DNA from: Halomonas sp. BDJS001
GTDB lineage: Bacteria > Pseudomonadota > Gammaproteobacteria > Pseudomonadales > Halomonadaceae
Direction: 5' to 3'
Length of the DNA stretch: 64,000 nucleotides
Assembly: GCF_026104355.1 (NCBI RefSeq)
Contig: NZ_CP110535.1
Location: forward strand, 3,968,001 to 4,032,000
Shown here one piece after another: positions 26,405-34,936 of the stretch. Made by a program: the position numbers and the translations under genes. The notes beneath the pieces are model-generated. The model saw nothing but the letters and a program-made list of their open reading frames with translations. It did not search any database and had not been told where the DNA came from. Within the stretch, counting starts at the first letter, position 1; every line of letters starts with the position of its first letter.

Positions 26405-26955
26405 GGCTGAGCTATCTCCTCGGTACGCCCCTCTTGATGGGAAGCGTCCAACCACGCTACTGGGCCACGCAAGCATTGCCACAGTGCCATCAGCGCCATG
26501 CCCGCAAAGCTGAAGAAAACACCGTAGTAGAGGTAGCTAAAGCTGATACTTAACGAGACGGTTTTATTGTTGGCACTCATATCCGACATGATCCACGAGC
26601 CCCAGGCAGCGAGCAGAAGAAAACCGCAGGAAATCAGCGCAGTGAGCCGATATTGGATATTTTTACCCAGCCCTGAGAGCTTGTGGCTAAACAGATCTAC
26701 CACCAGGTGCTCGCTACGCACCCACGCCGATAATGAGCCAAAACCAATCGCGTAAATCGCCAGCATTGACGCCACTTCTTCGGTCCAGGGCATACCTAGT
26801 CCCAGCAGGTCACGGGCAATCACGGCCGCCACGATCAACAGCAGAATAGCCGCCATAAGCGCCACGCCCACCCCGTCACAAAGACGAGTAACGCCGCGCA
26901 GCGTATAGAAAGCAATTCGATCCAGACCCTTATCGGGCGCTACCGCGTCTTCCAC
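26401..26955 (-). CDS. TRAP transporter small membrane subunit (DctQ family)
   Basis: A 184-residue protein with four membrane segments and the DctQ block MPWTEEVASMLAIYAIGFGS around residue 58. It uses a GTG start preceded by AAGGAG at seven bases. It is coupled by a four-base overlap to dctM. It assembles with dctM as the membrane part of this importer. Confidence 0.87.
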   Translation of the reverse strand: MEDAVAPDKGLDRIAFYTLRGVTRLCDGVGVALMAAILLLIVAAVIARDLLGLGMPWTEEVASMLAIYAIGFGSLSAWVRSEHLVVDLFSHKLSGLGKNIQYRLTALISCGFLLLAAWGSWIMSDMSANNKTVSLSISFSYLYYGVFFSFAGMALMALWQCLRGPVAWLDASHQEGRTEEIAQP

Positions 26956-27013
26956 AGGAAAACTCCTTAGCTAACGTCTTGTTGGTCGTCTATGAGAACG
27001 TATTTGACTTGTA

Positions 27014-27041
27014 AAACAACGACGGCCCAATGGGCCGCCGT
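27014..27041 (-). terminator. hairpin with T run between dctP and dctQM (attenuator)
   Basis: On the minus strand ACGGCGGCCC pairs with GGGCCGTCGT (one mismatch, 3-base loop) and is followed by TGTTTT. It lies 20 bases after the dctP stop and before dctQ. A partial terminator here would give excess binding protein over membrane subunits. Confidence 0.7.
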
Positions 27042-27060
27042 GATTTCTGTCCAGCGCGTG

Positions 27061-28041
27061 TTACTCGCTGTCGTTACCCAACGCGTCTTCACGTACACCG
27101 TCGGCCATATCCTCCATGACCCGATCGATGGCCGGTAACGCCGCTTCGCGGAAAGGCGTCACATCCGGTTCAATGACGGTCATCCCTTCATCCTGCAGCG
27201 CTTCTAGATAGAACTCGTCAAGTTCACGCTCTTGCTCTGAACCGTATTGACGAGCGACATCGATTGCCTCTTCAATCAATGCCTGGTCATCGGCTTCTAG
27301 GCCATCCCACCAGCGCGAGCTGGCCACCCAGCTCCACGGAAACTGTACGTGGCTGGTCATGATCAGGTAGTCCTGTACTTCCCAGAGGCGGCGAGTGTAG
27401 GGGGAGGAGAGCGAGTTCTCGTGGCCATCTACCTGGCCGGTCTGCATGGCGAGATAAATCTCTGGCGCAGGCACATTCACTACCTGAGCACCGATCTCTT
27501 CCCACACTTCCAGCCATACCGGCAGCGAAGGCAGGCGCAGGCGGAAACCTTCCAGATCCTCCGGCGTGTGGATCTCTTTATTCGCCGTCATATGGCGGGG
27601 CCCGCGGTGCTGCAAACCAAAATACTTCAGGCCGCCCTGGCTTTCTGCTTTCTCAACCAACGCCTGGCCGGACGGACTCTCCATATAGGCGTCTACTTCA
27701 TCCCACGTGGTGAACACAAAAGGAACCGTAATGGCATCGTATTCAGGCGCATACTGCTGGCGCCAGTTGCCACCGGTAATGGAGAGCTGGGTTTGGCCCA
27801 GGTTCAGCAGTTCAAGCACAGCGTTCTCACCGCCCAGAGAACCGGCTAAAAAAGGACGCACTTCAAAGCGGCCTGGTGCCTGCTCCTCTAAATATTCAGC
27901 AAAGCGTTCCACGGCGGCACTTTCCGAACCGCCTTCGCTCATAGTGTTGTTGACTTGAATTTCGATCGGATTAGCCAAGACGAACGGGGCCGTCGTTAGC
28001 ATGCCTAAGGTAGCCAGCGTGGCTAGTAGTTGTTTCCGCAT
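27061..28041 (-). CDS. TRAP transporter periplasmic substrate-binding protein (DctP family)
   Basis: A 326-residue binding protein with a clear signal peptide (KQLLATLATLGMLTTAPFVLA, cleavage near residue 22) and the blocks NNTMSEGGSESAAVERFAEY, LQHRGPRHMTANKE, GFRLRLPSLPVWLEVWEEIGA and MQTGQVDGHENSLSSPY. The ATG at 28041 directly yields the signal peptide. The longer in-frame start at 28179 would overlap the LysR gene and lacks a signal, so it is rejected. It delivers substrate to the downstream DctQM pair. The LysR gene immediately upstream on the same strand is its likely regulator. Confidence 0.9.
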   Translation of the reverse strand: MRKQLLATLATLGMLTTAPFVLANPIEIQVNNTMSEGGSESAAVERFAEYLEEQAPGRFEVRPFLAGSLGGENAVLELLNLGQTQLSITGGNWRQQYAPEYDAITVPFVFTTWDEVDAYMESPSGQALVEKAESQGGLKYFGLQHRGPRHMTANKEIHTPEDLEGFRLRLPSLPVWLEVWEEIGAQVVNVPAPEIYLAMQTGQVDGHENSLSSPYTRRLWEVQDYLIMTSHVQFPWSWVASSRWWDGLEADDQALIEEAIDVARQYGSEQERELDEFYLEALQDEGMTVIEPDVTPFREAALPAIDRVMEDMADGVREDALGNDSE

Positions 28042-28162
28042 GGGAGGACTCTCTACGGTTGTCGTTATTGGGTATGATGCTGGTTTGATCTTGAAACAAG
28101 CTGCCCAGTGTCTCAAATCGACGTTCGAGAAGGCTGGCTTCGTCAAATACGATGGCTTGACT

Positions 28163-29071
28163 TTAGAGTATGCTCCCACTCCGGCGATGTTGGGTGAGGT
28201 GGTCGACTAAATGCCGAGCTGTGACCGGAAGCGTGGCGTAACGGCGCATGCCAATGACCAACTCCCGCTGGGCCCATGGGTCGCTGAGCGGAATGCTTTT
28301 GAGCTGCAAATCGCCCAGATCACGATAGATGGTCTGCTCGGGAAGTACCCCCACGCCCATGCCATGGTGAATCATGCGGCAAATCGCGTCGAAGCTGCGT
28401 ACCTGAATGCGCATATGCAGCGCTTTGCCGGCTAGGTTGGCCTGTTCATTCAATAGCGATTGCAGCGAAGCGTCCTGCTGTAAGCCAATAAAATCAAACA
28501 CCAGCGCTTCGTTAAAGGCGATGCTTTCGCGCTCAGCCAAGGGATGGTCAATGGGCGTCATGAGGACTAACCGATCATGCCGATAGGAGAGCTGCTGCAG
28601 GTCGGGCGCCGCCACATGCCCGGCGAAAATACCAATGTCGGTTAGCCCATCGCGAACCGCGGCAATGATTTCACTGCTAACCCGCTCCTGTAGATCAATT
28701 TTAATTTCCGGATAGAGGCGGGAAAAGGCACTAAGATCCTGGGGTAGAAAGGCAATAATTGCCGAGGTATTGGAGTGAATGCGCACATGGCCGCGCACCC
28801 CCTCACCATATTCGCTAAGCTCTGCGTTAAGACGTTCAATGTTATCCATAATACGCCGAGCGTGATGCAGAAATGCTTGGCCGGCGGGGGTCAACTCCAC
28901 GCCTCGCGGACGACGATAGAGCAGCGTTGTACCCACCAGCGCTTCCAGGTCGCTAATACGTTTGCTCACCGCGGCAAGCGCCAAGTGTTCGCGCTCGGCA
29001 GCCGCCGTCAGACGCCCCTCATCCGCTACGGAGATAAACAGTTTAAGGGTGACGAAATCGAAGCGGCGCAT
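28163..29071 (-). CDS. LysR-family transcriptional regulator
   Basis: A 302-residue LysR protein. The N-terminal winged helix (residues 1-62) has EGRLTAAAEREHLALAAVSKRI, followed by the linker helix and a periplasmic-binding-type effector domain containing GVRGHVRIHSNTSAIIAFLP. It is divergent from the CaiB/BaiF CoA-transferase gene (148 bases between starts) and upstream of the dctPQM genes, so it most likely controls both in response to the imported acid or a CoA-pathway intermediate. I see no clean T-N11-A palindrome in the divergent region. Confidence 0.88.
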   Translation of the reverse strand: MRRFDFVTLKLFISVADEGRLTAAAEREHLALAAVSKRISDLEALVGTTLLYRRPRGVELTPAGQAFLHHARRIMDNIERLNAELSEYGEGVRGHVRIHSNTSAIIAFLPQDLSAFSRLYPEIKIDLQERVSSEIIAAVRDGLTDIGIFAGHVAAPDLQQLSYRHDRLVLMTPIDHPLAERESIAFNEALVFDFIGLQQDASLQSLLNEQANLAGKALHMRIQVRSFDAICRMIHHGMGVGVLPEQTIYRDLGDLQLKSIPLSDPWAQRELVIGMRRYATLPVTARHLVDHLTQHRRSGSIL

Positions 29072-29219
29072 GTAACGGACTCCTTTAAAGCAAGCTCACT
29101 ATGGTAGCCCACACCTTCGCCAGCCACGAACCCTTTGTTACCGATTGCCTAATTGTCGCCCCAGGTTAGCTCACGCATGCTGACAAGTAGTGATACACCA
29201 ATGATAAGAGAGAGCCTGA

Positions 29220-30425
29220 ATGAATGCTTCCGAAGCACGCCAGCTTCCGCTACAGGGCTTAAAAGTTCTAGAGCTTGGCCAACTGATTGCAGGGCCATTC
29301 GCCACCAAGCTGCTGGGCGAATTCGGCGCCGATGTAATTAAAATTGAGCCGCCGGGCACCGGCGACCCACTTCGCAAATGGCGAATGCTGGAAGAAGGCA
29401 CCTCGCTGTGGTGGCATGTGCAAACCCGCAACAAGCGCTCTGTGGCGCTGGATTTGCGCAGTGAAGAGGGCCAAGACCTAGTGCGCAAGCTCGCCGCCGA
29501 AGCCGACGTGGTGGTGGAGAACTTCCGCCCCGGCACATTAGACAACTGGGGGCTAGGCTGGGAAGCGCTCTCTCAACTCAATTCCCGGCTGATCATGGTG
29601 CATATTTCAGGCTACGGGCAAACGGGGCCTTACCGCGACAAACCCGGTTTTGGGGTGATTGGCGAAGCCATGGGCGGGCTTCGTTACCTCACCGGCCAGC
29701 CGGGAGAGCCTTCGGTACGCGTGGGCGTAAGCATCGGCGACTCGCTTTCCGCACTTTACGCCGTCATCGGTACACTACTCGCTCTTCAGGAGCGCAACCG
29801 CAGCGGTCTGGGCCAAGAGATCGACGTCGCGCTATATGAGTCGGTTTTTGCCATGATGGAGAGCCTGCTACCGGAGTTCGATGCCAGCGGCCAAGTGCGC
29901 GAACCCAGCGGCAGCGCCCTGCCCGGCATTACCCCCTCAAACGCCTACCGCTGCCAGGGCGGCGATTACGTGCTGATTGCCGGTAACGGCGACAGCATCT
30001 TCAAGCGCTTAATGGGCGTGATTGGTCGTGATGATCTGGCCAATGACCCGGCGCTGGCCCACAACGATGGGCGCAGCCAGCAAGCGGAGATGATTGATGC
30101 GGCGATTCAGGCCTGGACGGAAGATCGCCCTCGGGATGCCATTCTTCAAGCCCTAGACGAGGCCCGTGTGCCCGCAGGCTACCCCTACACGGCAGAAGAT
30201 ATCGCCTTTGATCCCCACTACCTAGCGCGGGAAATGATTCAAACCTTTACCCGCCCTAACGGTAAACCGTTAAAAGTGCCCGGCGTACTGCCCAAGCTGA
30301 GCGCTACCCCTGGACGAATCGGCGACGGTGGCCCGACTCTTGGCCAGCATACCGACGACGTATTGGACGAGCTGGGCATTGATCATGAAACCCGCGACAA
30401 ACTGCGCCAAGCGGGCATAATCTAA
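29220..30425 (+). CDS. CaiB/BaiF family CoA-transferase (class III)
   Basis: A 401-residue class III CoA-transferase. It has LPLQGLKVLELGQLIAGPFATKLLGEFGADVIKIE at the N-terminus (in two blocks, residues 8-42), GDPLRKWR, and the catalytic Asp in QEIDVALYESVFAMM near residue 203. Such enzymes move CoA from a donor such as succinyl-CoA to an acid. The next gene encodes an HMG-CoA-lyase-like enzyme 23 bases downstream, so the pair would activate a 3-hydroxy acid and cleave it, as in citramalate-type degradation. The acid is presumably that imported by the divergent TRAP system. The substrate is inferred. Confidence 0.88.
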   Translation: MNASEARQLPLQGLKVLELGQLIAGPFATKLLGEFGADVIKIEPPGTGDPLRKWRMLEEGTSLWWHVQTRNKRSVALDLRSEEGQDLVRKLAAEADVVVENFRPGTLDNWGLGWEALSQLNSRLIMVHISGYGQTGPYRDKPGFGVIGEAMGGLRYLTGQPGEPSVRVGVSIGDSLSALYAVIGTLLALQERNRSGLGQEIDVALYESVFAMMESLLPEFDASGQVREPSGSALPGITPSNAYRCQGGDYVLIAGNGDSIFKRLMGVIGRDDLANDPALAHNDGRSQQAEMIDAAIQAWTEDRPRDAILQALDEARVPAGYPYTAEDIAFDPHYLAREMIQTFTRPNGKPLKVPGVLPKLSATPGRIGDGGPTLGQHTDDVLDELGIDHETRDKLRQAGII

Positions 30426-30448
30426 GAAGAGTACTTAAGGACAGCACT

Positions 30449-31402
30449 ATGCATAAGCCTATGGGCCAACCATCGCCCTGCCCTGCAAAGATCGAAATCA
30501 ACGAAGTCGCCCCCCGGGACGGCCTGCAGATTGAGGCACGCTTTGTGCCCACCGAAGACAAAATCCGCTGGATCGATGCGCTCTCCACCACTGGCCTGCG
30601 GCGCATCGAAGCAACGTCGTTTACGTCGCCTAAAGCGATTCCCAACCTGCGTGATGCCGCAGATGTTGTCACCGGCATTCAACGTCGGGAAGGCGTGGAT
30701 ATCACGGTGCTGGTACCCAACGTAAAAGGCACCGAGCGGGCGCTGGCCTGCCAGGTGGATGAAATCAATCTGGTGATGTCAGCCAGCAATAGCCATGGGC
30801 TGGCCAACCTGCGCATGACGCCGGAACAATCCCTAGAGCAGTTTGCGGCGATTTTGGAGGTCAGCAAAGGCAGCGACGTGTTTATCAACGCCTCGCTCTC
30901 CACCGCCTTTGGCTGCCCCTTCGAAGGCGAGATACCCGAAACGCAGGTAGTAGAGCTTGTTGAAAAGCTTATTGGCCTTGGCATTCAGGTCATCACACTC
31001 TGCGATACCACCGGCATGGCCAATCCTGCCCAGGTCAAACACCTATGTGAAGCCGTGCTTGAGCGCTGGCCTGAAACACCGTTTACCCTGCACTTCCACA
31101 ACACTCGCGGCATGGGTCTGGCCAACGCCCTGGCGGCGTGGCAAGCAGGTATTAGCCGCTTTGATGCCTCACTAGGTGGGCTGGGTGGCTGCCCCTTCGC
31201 CCCCGGCGCTAGCGGTAATGTATGCACCGAAGACCTGGTGCATATGTTTGAAGCCATGGGCGTAGATACCGGTGTCAATCTGGATGCACTGCTTGAAGTC
31301 GCCGCCCCCCTTCCCGACCTTATCGGTCATGATGTGCCGGGGCAGGTGGTAAAAGCCGGGAAATCGACCCGGCGTTATGCGATGCCTACAGCTCAGACCT
31401 AG
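30449..31402 (+). CDS. hydroxymethylglutaryl-CoA lyase-like enzyme (DRE-TIM family)
   Basis: A 317-residue TIM-barrel lyase with EVAPRDGLQIE at the N-terminus (catalytic Arg, metal Asp), the HFHNTRGMGLANALAAWQAG metal-binding block and the GGCPFAPGASGNVCTED lid with the catalytic Cys. The position after PRDGLQ is Ile where true HMG-CoA lyases usually have Asn, a variant seen in lyase-like proteins next to CaiB genes. It probably cleaves a 3-hydroxy-3-methylacyl-CoA such as citramalyl-CoA rather than HMG-CoA. The stop lies three bases from the end of the convergent aldehyde dehydrogenase gene. Confidence 0.87.
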   Translation: MHKPMGQPSPCPAKIEINEVAPRDGLQIEARFVPTEDKIRWIDALSTTGLRRIEATSFTSPKAIPNLRDAADVVTGIQRREGVDITVLVPNVKGTERALACQVDEINLVMSASNSHGLANLRMTPEQSLEQFAAILEVSKGSDVFINASLSTAFGCPFEGEIPETQVVELVEKLIGLGIQVITLCDTTGMANPAQVKHLCEAVLERWPETPFTLHFHNTRGMGLANALAAWQAGISRFDASLGGLGGCPFAPGASGNVCTEDLVHMFEAMGVDTGVNLDALLEVAAPLPDLIGHDVPGQVVKAGKSTRRYAMPTAQT

Positions 31403-31405
31403 ACG

Positions 31406-32878
31406 TTAGGCTGGCCCAATCACATGCTTCACTTCAAGGTAGGCACTTAACCCCCAAGGGCCTAGTTCACGCCCAATACCGCTGCGCTTGAAGCCGCCCC
31501 AGGCGGTTTCAGGCAGCACCAGTTGTTCGCTGTTGTACCAGATGCTGCCCGCCTTGAGCTGGCGGCCAATGCGTTTTGCCCGCTCAGGGTCGCCGCTAAT
31601 CACCGTGGCTGCCAGACCAAAGACGCTGTCGTTGGCAAGCTGAACCGCCTCAGCTTCGCTGCCCACGCTGTGTCCGCAGAGCACCGGGCCAAAAATCTCT
31701 TCCTGCCACAGGCGGCTTTCCACCGGCACATCGCGGTAAAGCGTGGGCGCCAGGAAGTAGCCTTTTTTGGGCAGCGTGCAGTGTTTGCCATCGCGCACGG
31801 CTGTGAGCCCTTCCTGCTCGGCCAGATCCAGATAGCGCTGTACGGCGTCGCGCTGCTTGGCGCTGGTCAATGGCCCTAAGTCGGTGCCTTGAGCAAGCGG
31901 ATCGCCCAGCGTCAGCGCATCCATACGCTCGGCAAGCGCGGCGTAGAGTGCTTCTGCCACGTCTTCGTGCACCAGTAAACGCGAGGTCGCAGAGCAGATC
32001 TGGCCGGCGTTGAAATAGATACCCGCCATTACCCAGTCGGCGGCCTGTTCAGGGTCGGCGTCTTCCATCACCAGGATCGGCGACTTCCCGCCCAGTTCCA
32101 GAGAGACGCTGGCGGTACGGGCGCTTGCCGCTTGCATCACCGCTTCACCGACGCGGTTACTGCCGGTAAAGGAAATTTTATCCACATCTGGATGGTTGGT
32201 CAGCGGTGCACCGATGCCCTCACCGTCGCCGTTTAAAAGGTTGAGCACCCCAGCAGGTAGGCCAATCTCCAGGGCTATTTCTGCCAGCACCAGCTCGGGG
32301 AGCGGAGTGACTTCGGACGGTTTGAGCACCGCGGTACAGCCGGCCGCCAAAGCGGGTGCCAGCTTCCAGGCGCTGGTCACCAGCGGGAAATTCCAGGGCG
32401 CAATCAGCCCCACTACCCCAACCGGGTCATGATAAGTACGCGCCTCAACGCCTTCCATTTCCACGCTGACCAGCTCGCCCTGGCGGGCATCCAGCGCCTT
32501 GGCCTGCCCGGCGTAGTAGCGATAGCAGGCAATGGCATCGTCCAGGTCAATCTCCGCCTCTGCCAGTGGCTTACCGTTATTGGTCGCCGAAAGCGTGATT
32601 ATCGAGTCTCGGCGGGCTGCCAGTGTATCGGCGACCCCCTCAAGGTATTTTGCCCGCGCGGCTCCGCCCAGCGCCTGCCAGGAAGGCTGTGCCTGCCTTG
32701 CGGCGTTGACGGCGGCGTCGACATCGGCGGCGTCACCTGCCGTAACCTGGGCAATCCGCTCTTCGCGGAAAGGATTCATTACGTCGAGCAGGCGGGTGCC
32801 CGCCGAGGGCACCCATTGGTTGTTGATGAATTGGTGGTCAACAACCGAAGGGTAATCGGTTTGGGAGATCATGGGCAT
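31406..32878 (-). CDS. aldehyde dehydrogenase, probable 4-guanidinobutyraldehyde dehydrogenase
   Basis: A 490-residue NAD(P)-dependent aldehyde dehydrogenase. It shows the cofactor/oxyanion block IAPWNFPLV, the FTGSNRVGEAV motif, the catalytic Glu in SLELGGKSPILV and the catalytic Cys in FNAGQICSATSRL (about residue 287). The ATG at 32878 follows AAAGGAG; the longer start at 32920 is rejected. It is the last gene of the guanidino operon, so oxidation of 4-guanidinobutyraldehyde (made by the AruI-like decarboxylase) to 4-guanidinobutyrate is the most coherent role. Betaine-aldehyde-type or 2-oxoglutarate-semialdehyde activity cannot be excluded. Confidence 0.85.
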   Translation of the reverse strand: MPMISQTDYPSVVDHQFINNQWVPSAGTRLLDVMNPFREERIAQVTAGDAADVDAAVNAARQAQPSWQALGGAARAKYLEGVADTLAARRDSIITLSATNNGKPLAEAEIDLDDAIACYRYYAGQAKALDARQGELVSVEMEGVEARTYHDPVGVVGLIAPWNFPLVTSAWKLAPALAAGCTAVLKPSEVTPLPELVLAEIALEIGLPAGVLNLLNGDGEGIGAPLTNHPDVDKISFTGSNRVGEAVMQAASARTASVSLELGGKSPILVMEDADPEQAADWVMAGIYFNAGQICSATSRLLVHEDVAEALYAALAERMDALTLGDPLAQGTDLGPLTSAKQRDAVQRYLDLAEQEGLTAVRDGKHCTLPKKGYFLAPTLYRDVPVESRLWQEEIFGPVLCGHSVGSEAEAVQLANDSVFGLAATVISGDPERAKRIGRQLKAGSIWYNSEQLVLPETAWGGFKRSGIGRELGPWGLSAYLEVKHVIGPA

Positions 32879-32891
32879 AATCGTGGCTCCT

Positions 32892-33626
32892 TTAGAGGTC
32901 GTGTTGGCGAAGCCAATCATCGATGAGCGTTATGAGATGCTGGCCGCTAAAGCTGGGGAAATGGCCGCCGTGCACGGTGCGAACAGGCAGCTTGCGCAGC
33001 CGCCGCATGCTGGCAGCGTAGTCGGTAAGATCGCTGTGCCAGAGGTCTTCAATGAGCGGGCCATCGTAAATCAGATCGCCCGAGATCAGCGTCTGGGTGG
33101 CGGCCTCCCACAGGGCGATGCCGCCGGGGGAGTGACCCGGGGTATGGATCACCTCCCACTGACGGTTCCCCAAGTCCAGTATTTCGCCATCCACCAGCGG
33201 GCACACCTGCTGCGGTGCCGTGATGCGGTAGCGGCTGTGCGAATAAGGCTTGGCAGGGAGCGCCTCAAACATGTCATCGCTGAGAAACTGGTCAGCCAGG
33301 GTGCGCGTGTTGTCGGGTGAGGCCAGGATGTCCGCCTCAGCGGCATGCACATGGCAACAGCCAAACTCGTGGGCGGCGCCGATATGGTCAAAGTGCGTAT
33401 GGCTGGCCACCGCCAGCAGATCCCGCTCGGCAAGCTGCGCCACGTGCTGACGTAGCGGCACTGCGCCTAGTCCAAAGTCCACGACCATACCCCGCTTACT
33501 GCCCTGCACATGCCAAATATTGCAGCGATAAAACGGCTTGATCCAGGGCTCGTCGATCAGGGTGATACCGTCCGCCTTGGGGGCGGTATGGTACCACTGC
33601 TGTGCAGTGATGCGCTCAAGACTCAT
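32892..33626 (-). CDS. MBL-fold metallo-hydrolase of unknown substrate
   Basis: A 244-residue metallo-beta-lactamase-fold protein with the metal-binding SHTHFDHIGAAHEFG motif (about residues 76-90), a further ligand in HTPGHSPGGIALWE and the GDLIYDGPL segment. It has no signal peptide and is probably cytoplasmic. Its start overlaps the NCS1 permease stop by four bases (ATGA), and the aldehyde dehydrogenase gene follows after 13 bases, so it is an integral member of the guanidino operon. No step of the known pathway needs it. It might hydrolyse a lactam, thioester or other side product; this is unresolved. Confidence 0.85.
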   Translation of the reverse strand: MSLERITAQQWYHTAPKADGITLIDEPWIKPFYRCNIWHVQGSKRGMVVDFGLGAVPLRQHVAQLAERDLLAVASHTHFDHIGAAHEFGCCHVHAAEADILASPDNTRTLADQFLSDDMFEALPAKPYSHSRYRITAPQQVCPLVDGEILDLGNRQWEVIHTPGHSPGGIALWEAATQTLISGDLIYDGPLIEDLWHSDLTDYAASMRRLRKLPVRTVHGGHFPSFSGQHLITLIDDWLRQHDL

Positions 33627-34936
33627 GCGGGCACCCGCCTGGTGACCGCGACCTTGCTGACCACGAAATAGAGCGCGCCGGTGATCACGAAAACCGGAAG
33701 CGACGCGCCAAAATCAAGCGGCGCGACCCAGTTCCAGTAGTAAGCCAGCAACGCCCCGATCGCGTAGCTGCCCAGCGCCAGCCAGTTTAAGGCGGGAAGG
33801 CGATGTTCAGCCTGGATCAGCTGTGCCGAGGTATAGCGCTGCTGGCGACCTAGCAGGTAGTAATCCACGATCATCAGCGAAAAGGCCGGAATAAAGACGC
33901 TGCCGATAATCAATAGAAAGGTCTGGAACTGATCGAGGATGCCGGGGATGAGCGCGCCCACCACCGATACCACGCCAATAATCAACGCCGGTTTCCAGAA
34001 CGGTACCTTGGGACGCACGCTCATGAACGAAAGCGTCGCGCTGTAGACGCACATCACGTTGGTGGTCAGCACCGAAAAGAAAATCACCAGGGCGGCGGGC
34101 AGGCCGAAACCGAAGCCGCTGAGCAGGGTCGTCGGGTCGTAAGTGGGCTCCATACCCACGCTGATTGACAGCGCTGACACCGTGGCGCCCAGACCCATCG
34201 CTACCAGCGTTGCCACTACGTAGCCGCCCCAGGTGCCCACAACGGCAGCTTTTAGCGAGCGGCAGTGGCGGTTGTAGTCCGCCGCCAATGGAATCCAGGA
34301 GAAAGCCGTCGCGACCACGATATCGAACACCACGCCGCCGCCCAACACGCCTTCAGGCTCCAACTGGGTGATACTCGGCAGATCATAATGGCGATTGAGC
34401 GCGAACAGCACCACCGCTGAGAGCCCCAGCATCAACAAGGCCGCTATTTTCTCGACTTTCTCGATCCCCAGATGACCACGCAGGGCAATCATCACCACCA
34501 GAGATTCACAGATAACCGTAAAGAGCGCCACATTGGAGTAACCGGTCAGGCTTTCCACGGCGTAATCCAGACTCATACCAGCGAGCAGTGCCTGGATCCA
34601 GCTCCAGGCAATCAGCGCCAATAGATTCACCCATGCGGGGAAATTAGCGCCTTTTCTGCCGAAGGTGCCCCGCGCCAGCACCATGGTGGTCATGCCGGTT
34701 TGCTGGCCCATCACCCCGATCAATACCAACGGGATAATCCCTACCGCTGAACCGATCAATATCAGCAACATCGCATGCTGAAAGGTCAGGTCAGGGACTA
34801 AAAACATGCCGGTTAGAATAGTGGTCACTACCACGTTGGCGCCGAGCCACAGCGCAAAGGTTCCCGGCAGCCCAAGGCTGTGTTCAACGTCGTCGGCAGA
34901 TAGGGTGTCCTGGCCGAGCACATGATTATTCTTCAT
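33623..34936 (-). CDS. NCS1-family (cytosine/purine type) permease
   Basis: A 437-residue inner-membrane protein with about twelve hydrophobic segments and NCS1 features such as HSLGLPGTFALWLGANVVVTT at the start, GTFGRKGANFPAWVNLLALIAWSW near residue 90 and AFSLMIVDYYLLGRQQRY near residue 370. The family co-transports nitrogen-rich compounds such as cytosine, hydantoins or allantoin with Na+ or H+. Here it sits between the AruI-like decarboxylase (11-base overlap) and the MBL hydrolase, so a guanidino or similar nitrogen compound is a plausible cargo. Confidence 0.87.
   Translation of the reverse strand: MKNNHVLGQDTLSADDVEHSLGLPGTFALWLGANVVVTTILTGMFLVPDLTFQHAMLLILIGSAVGIIPLVLIGVMGQQTGMTTMVLARGTFGRKGANFPAWVNLLALIAWSWIQALLAGMSLDYAVESLTGYSNVALFTVICESLVVMIALRGHLGIEKVEKIAALLMLGLSAVVLFALNRHYDLPSITQLEPEGVLGGGVVFDIVVATAFSWIPLAADYNRHCRSLKAAVVGTWGGYVVATLVAMGLGATVSALSISVGMEPTYDPTTLLSGFGFGLPAALVIFFSVLTTNVMCVYSATLSFMSVRPKVPFWKPALIIGVVSVVGALIPGILDQFQTFLLIIGSVFIPAFSLMIVDYYLLGRQQRYTSAQLIQAEHRLPALNWLALGSYAIGALLAYYWNWVAPLDFGASLPVFVITGALYFVVSKVAVTRRVPA

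Noticed and set aside
26405..26482. Extended N-terminus for the second DctM protein
   Set aside because: It would overlap dctQ by about 80 bases and adds a polar tail; the ATGA-coupled start at 26404 fits the family.
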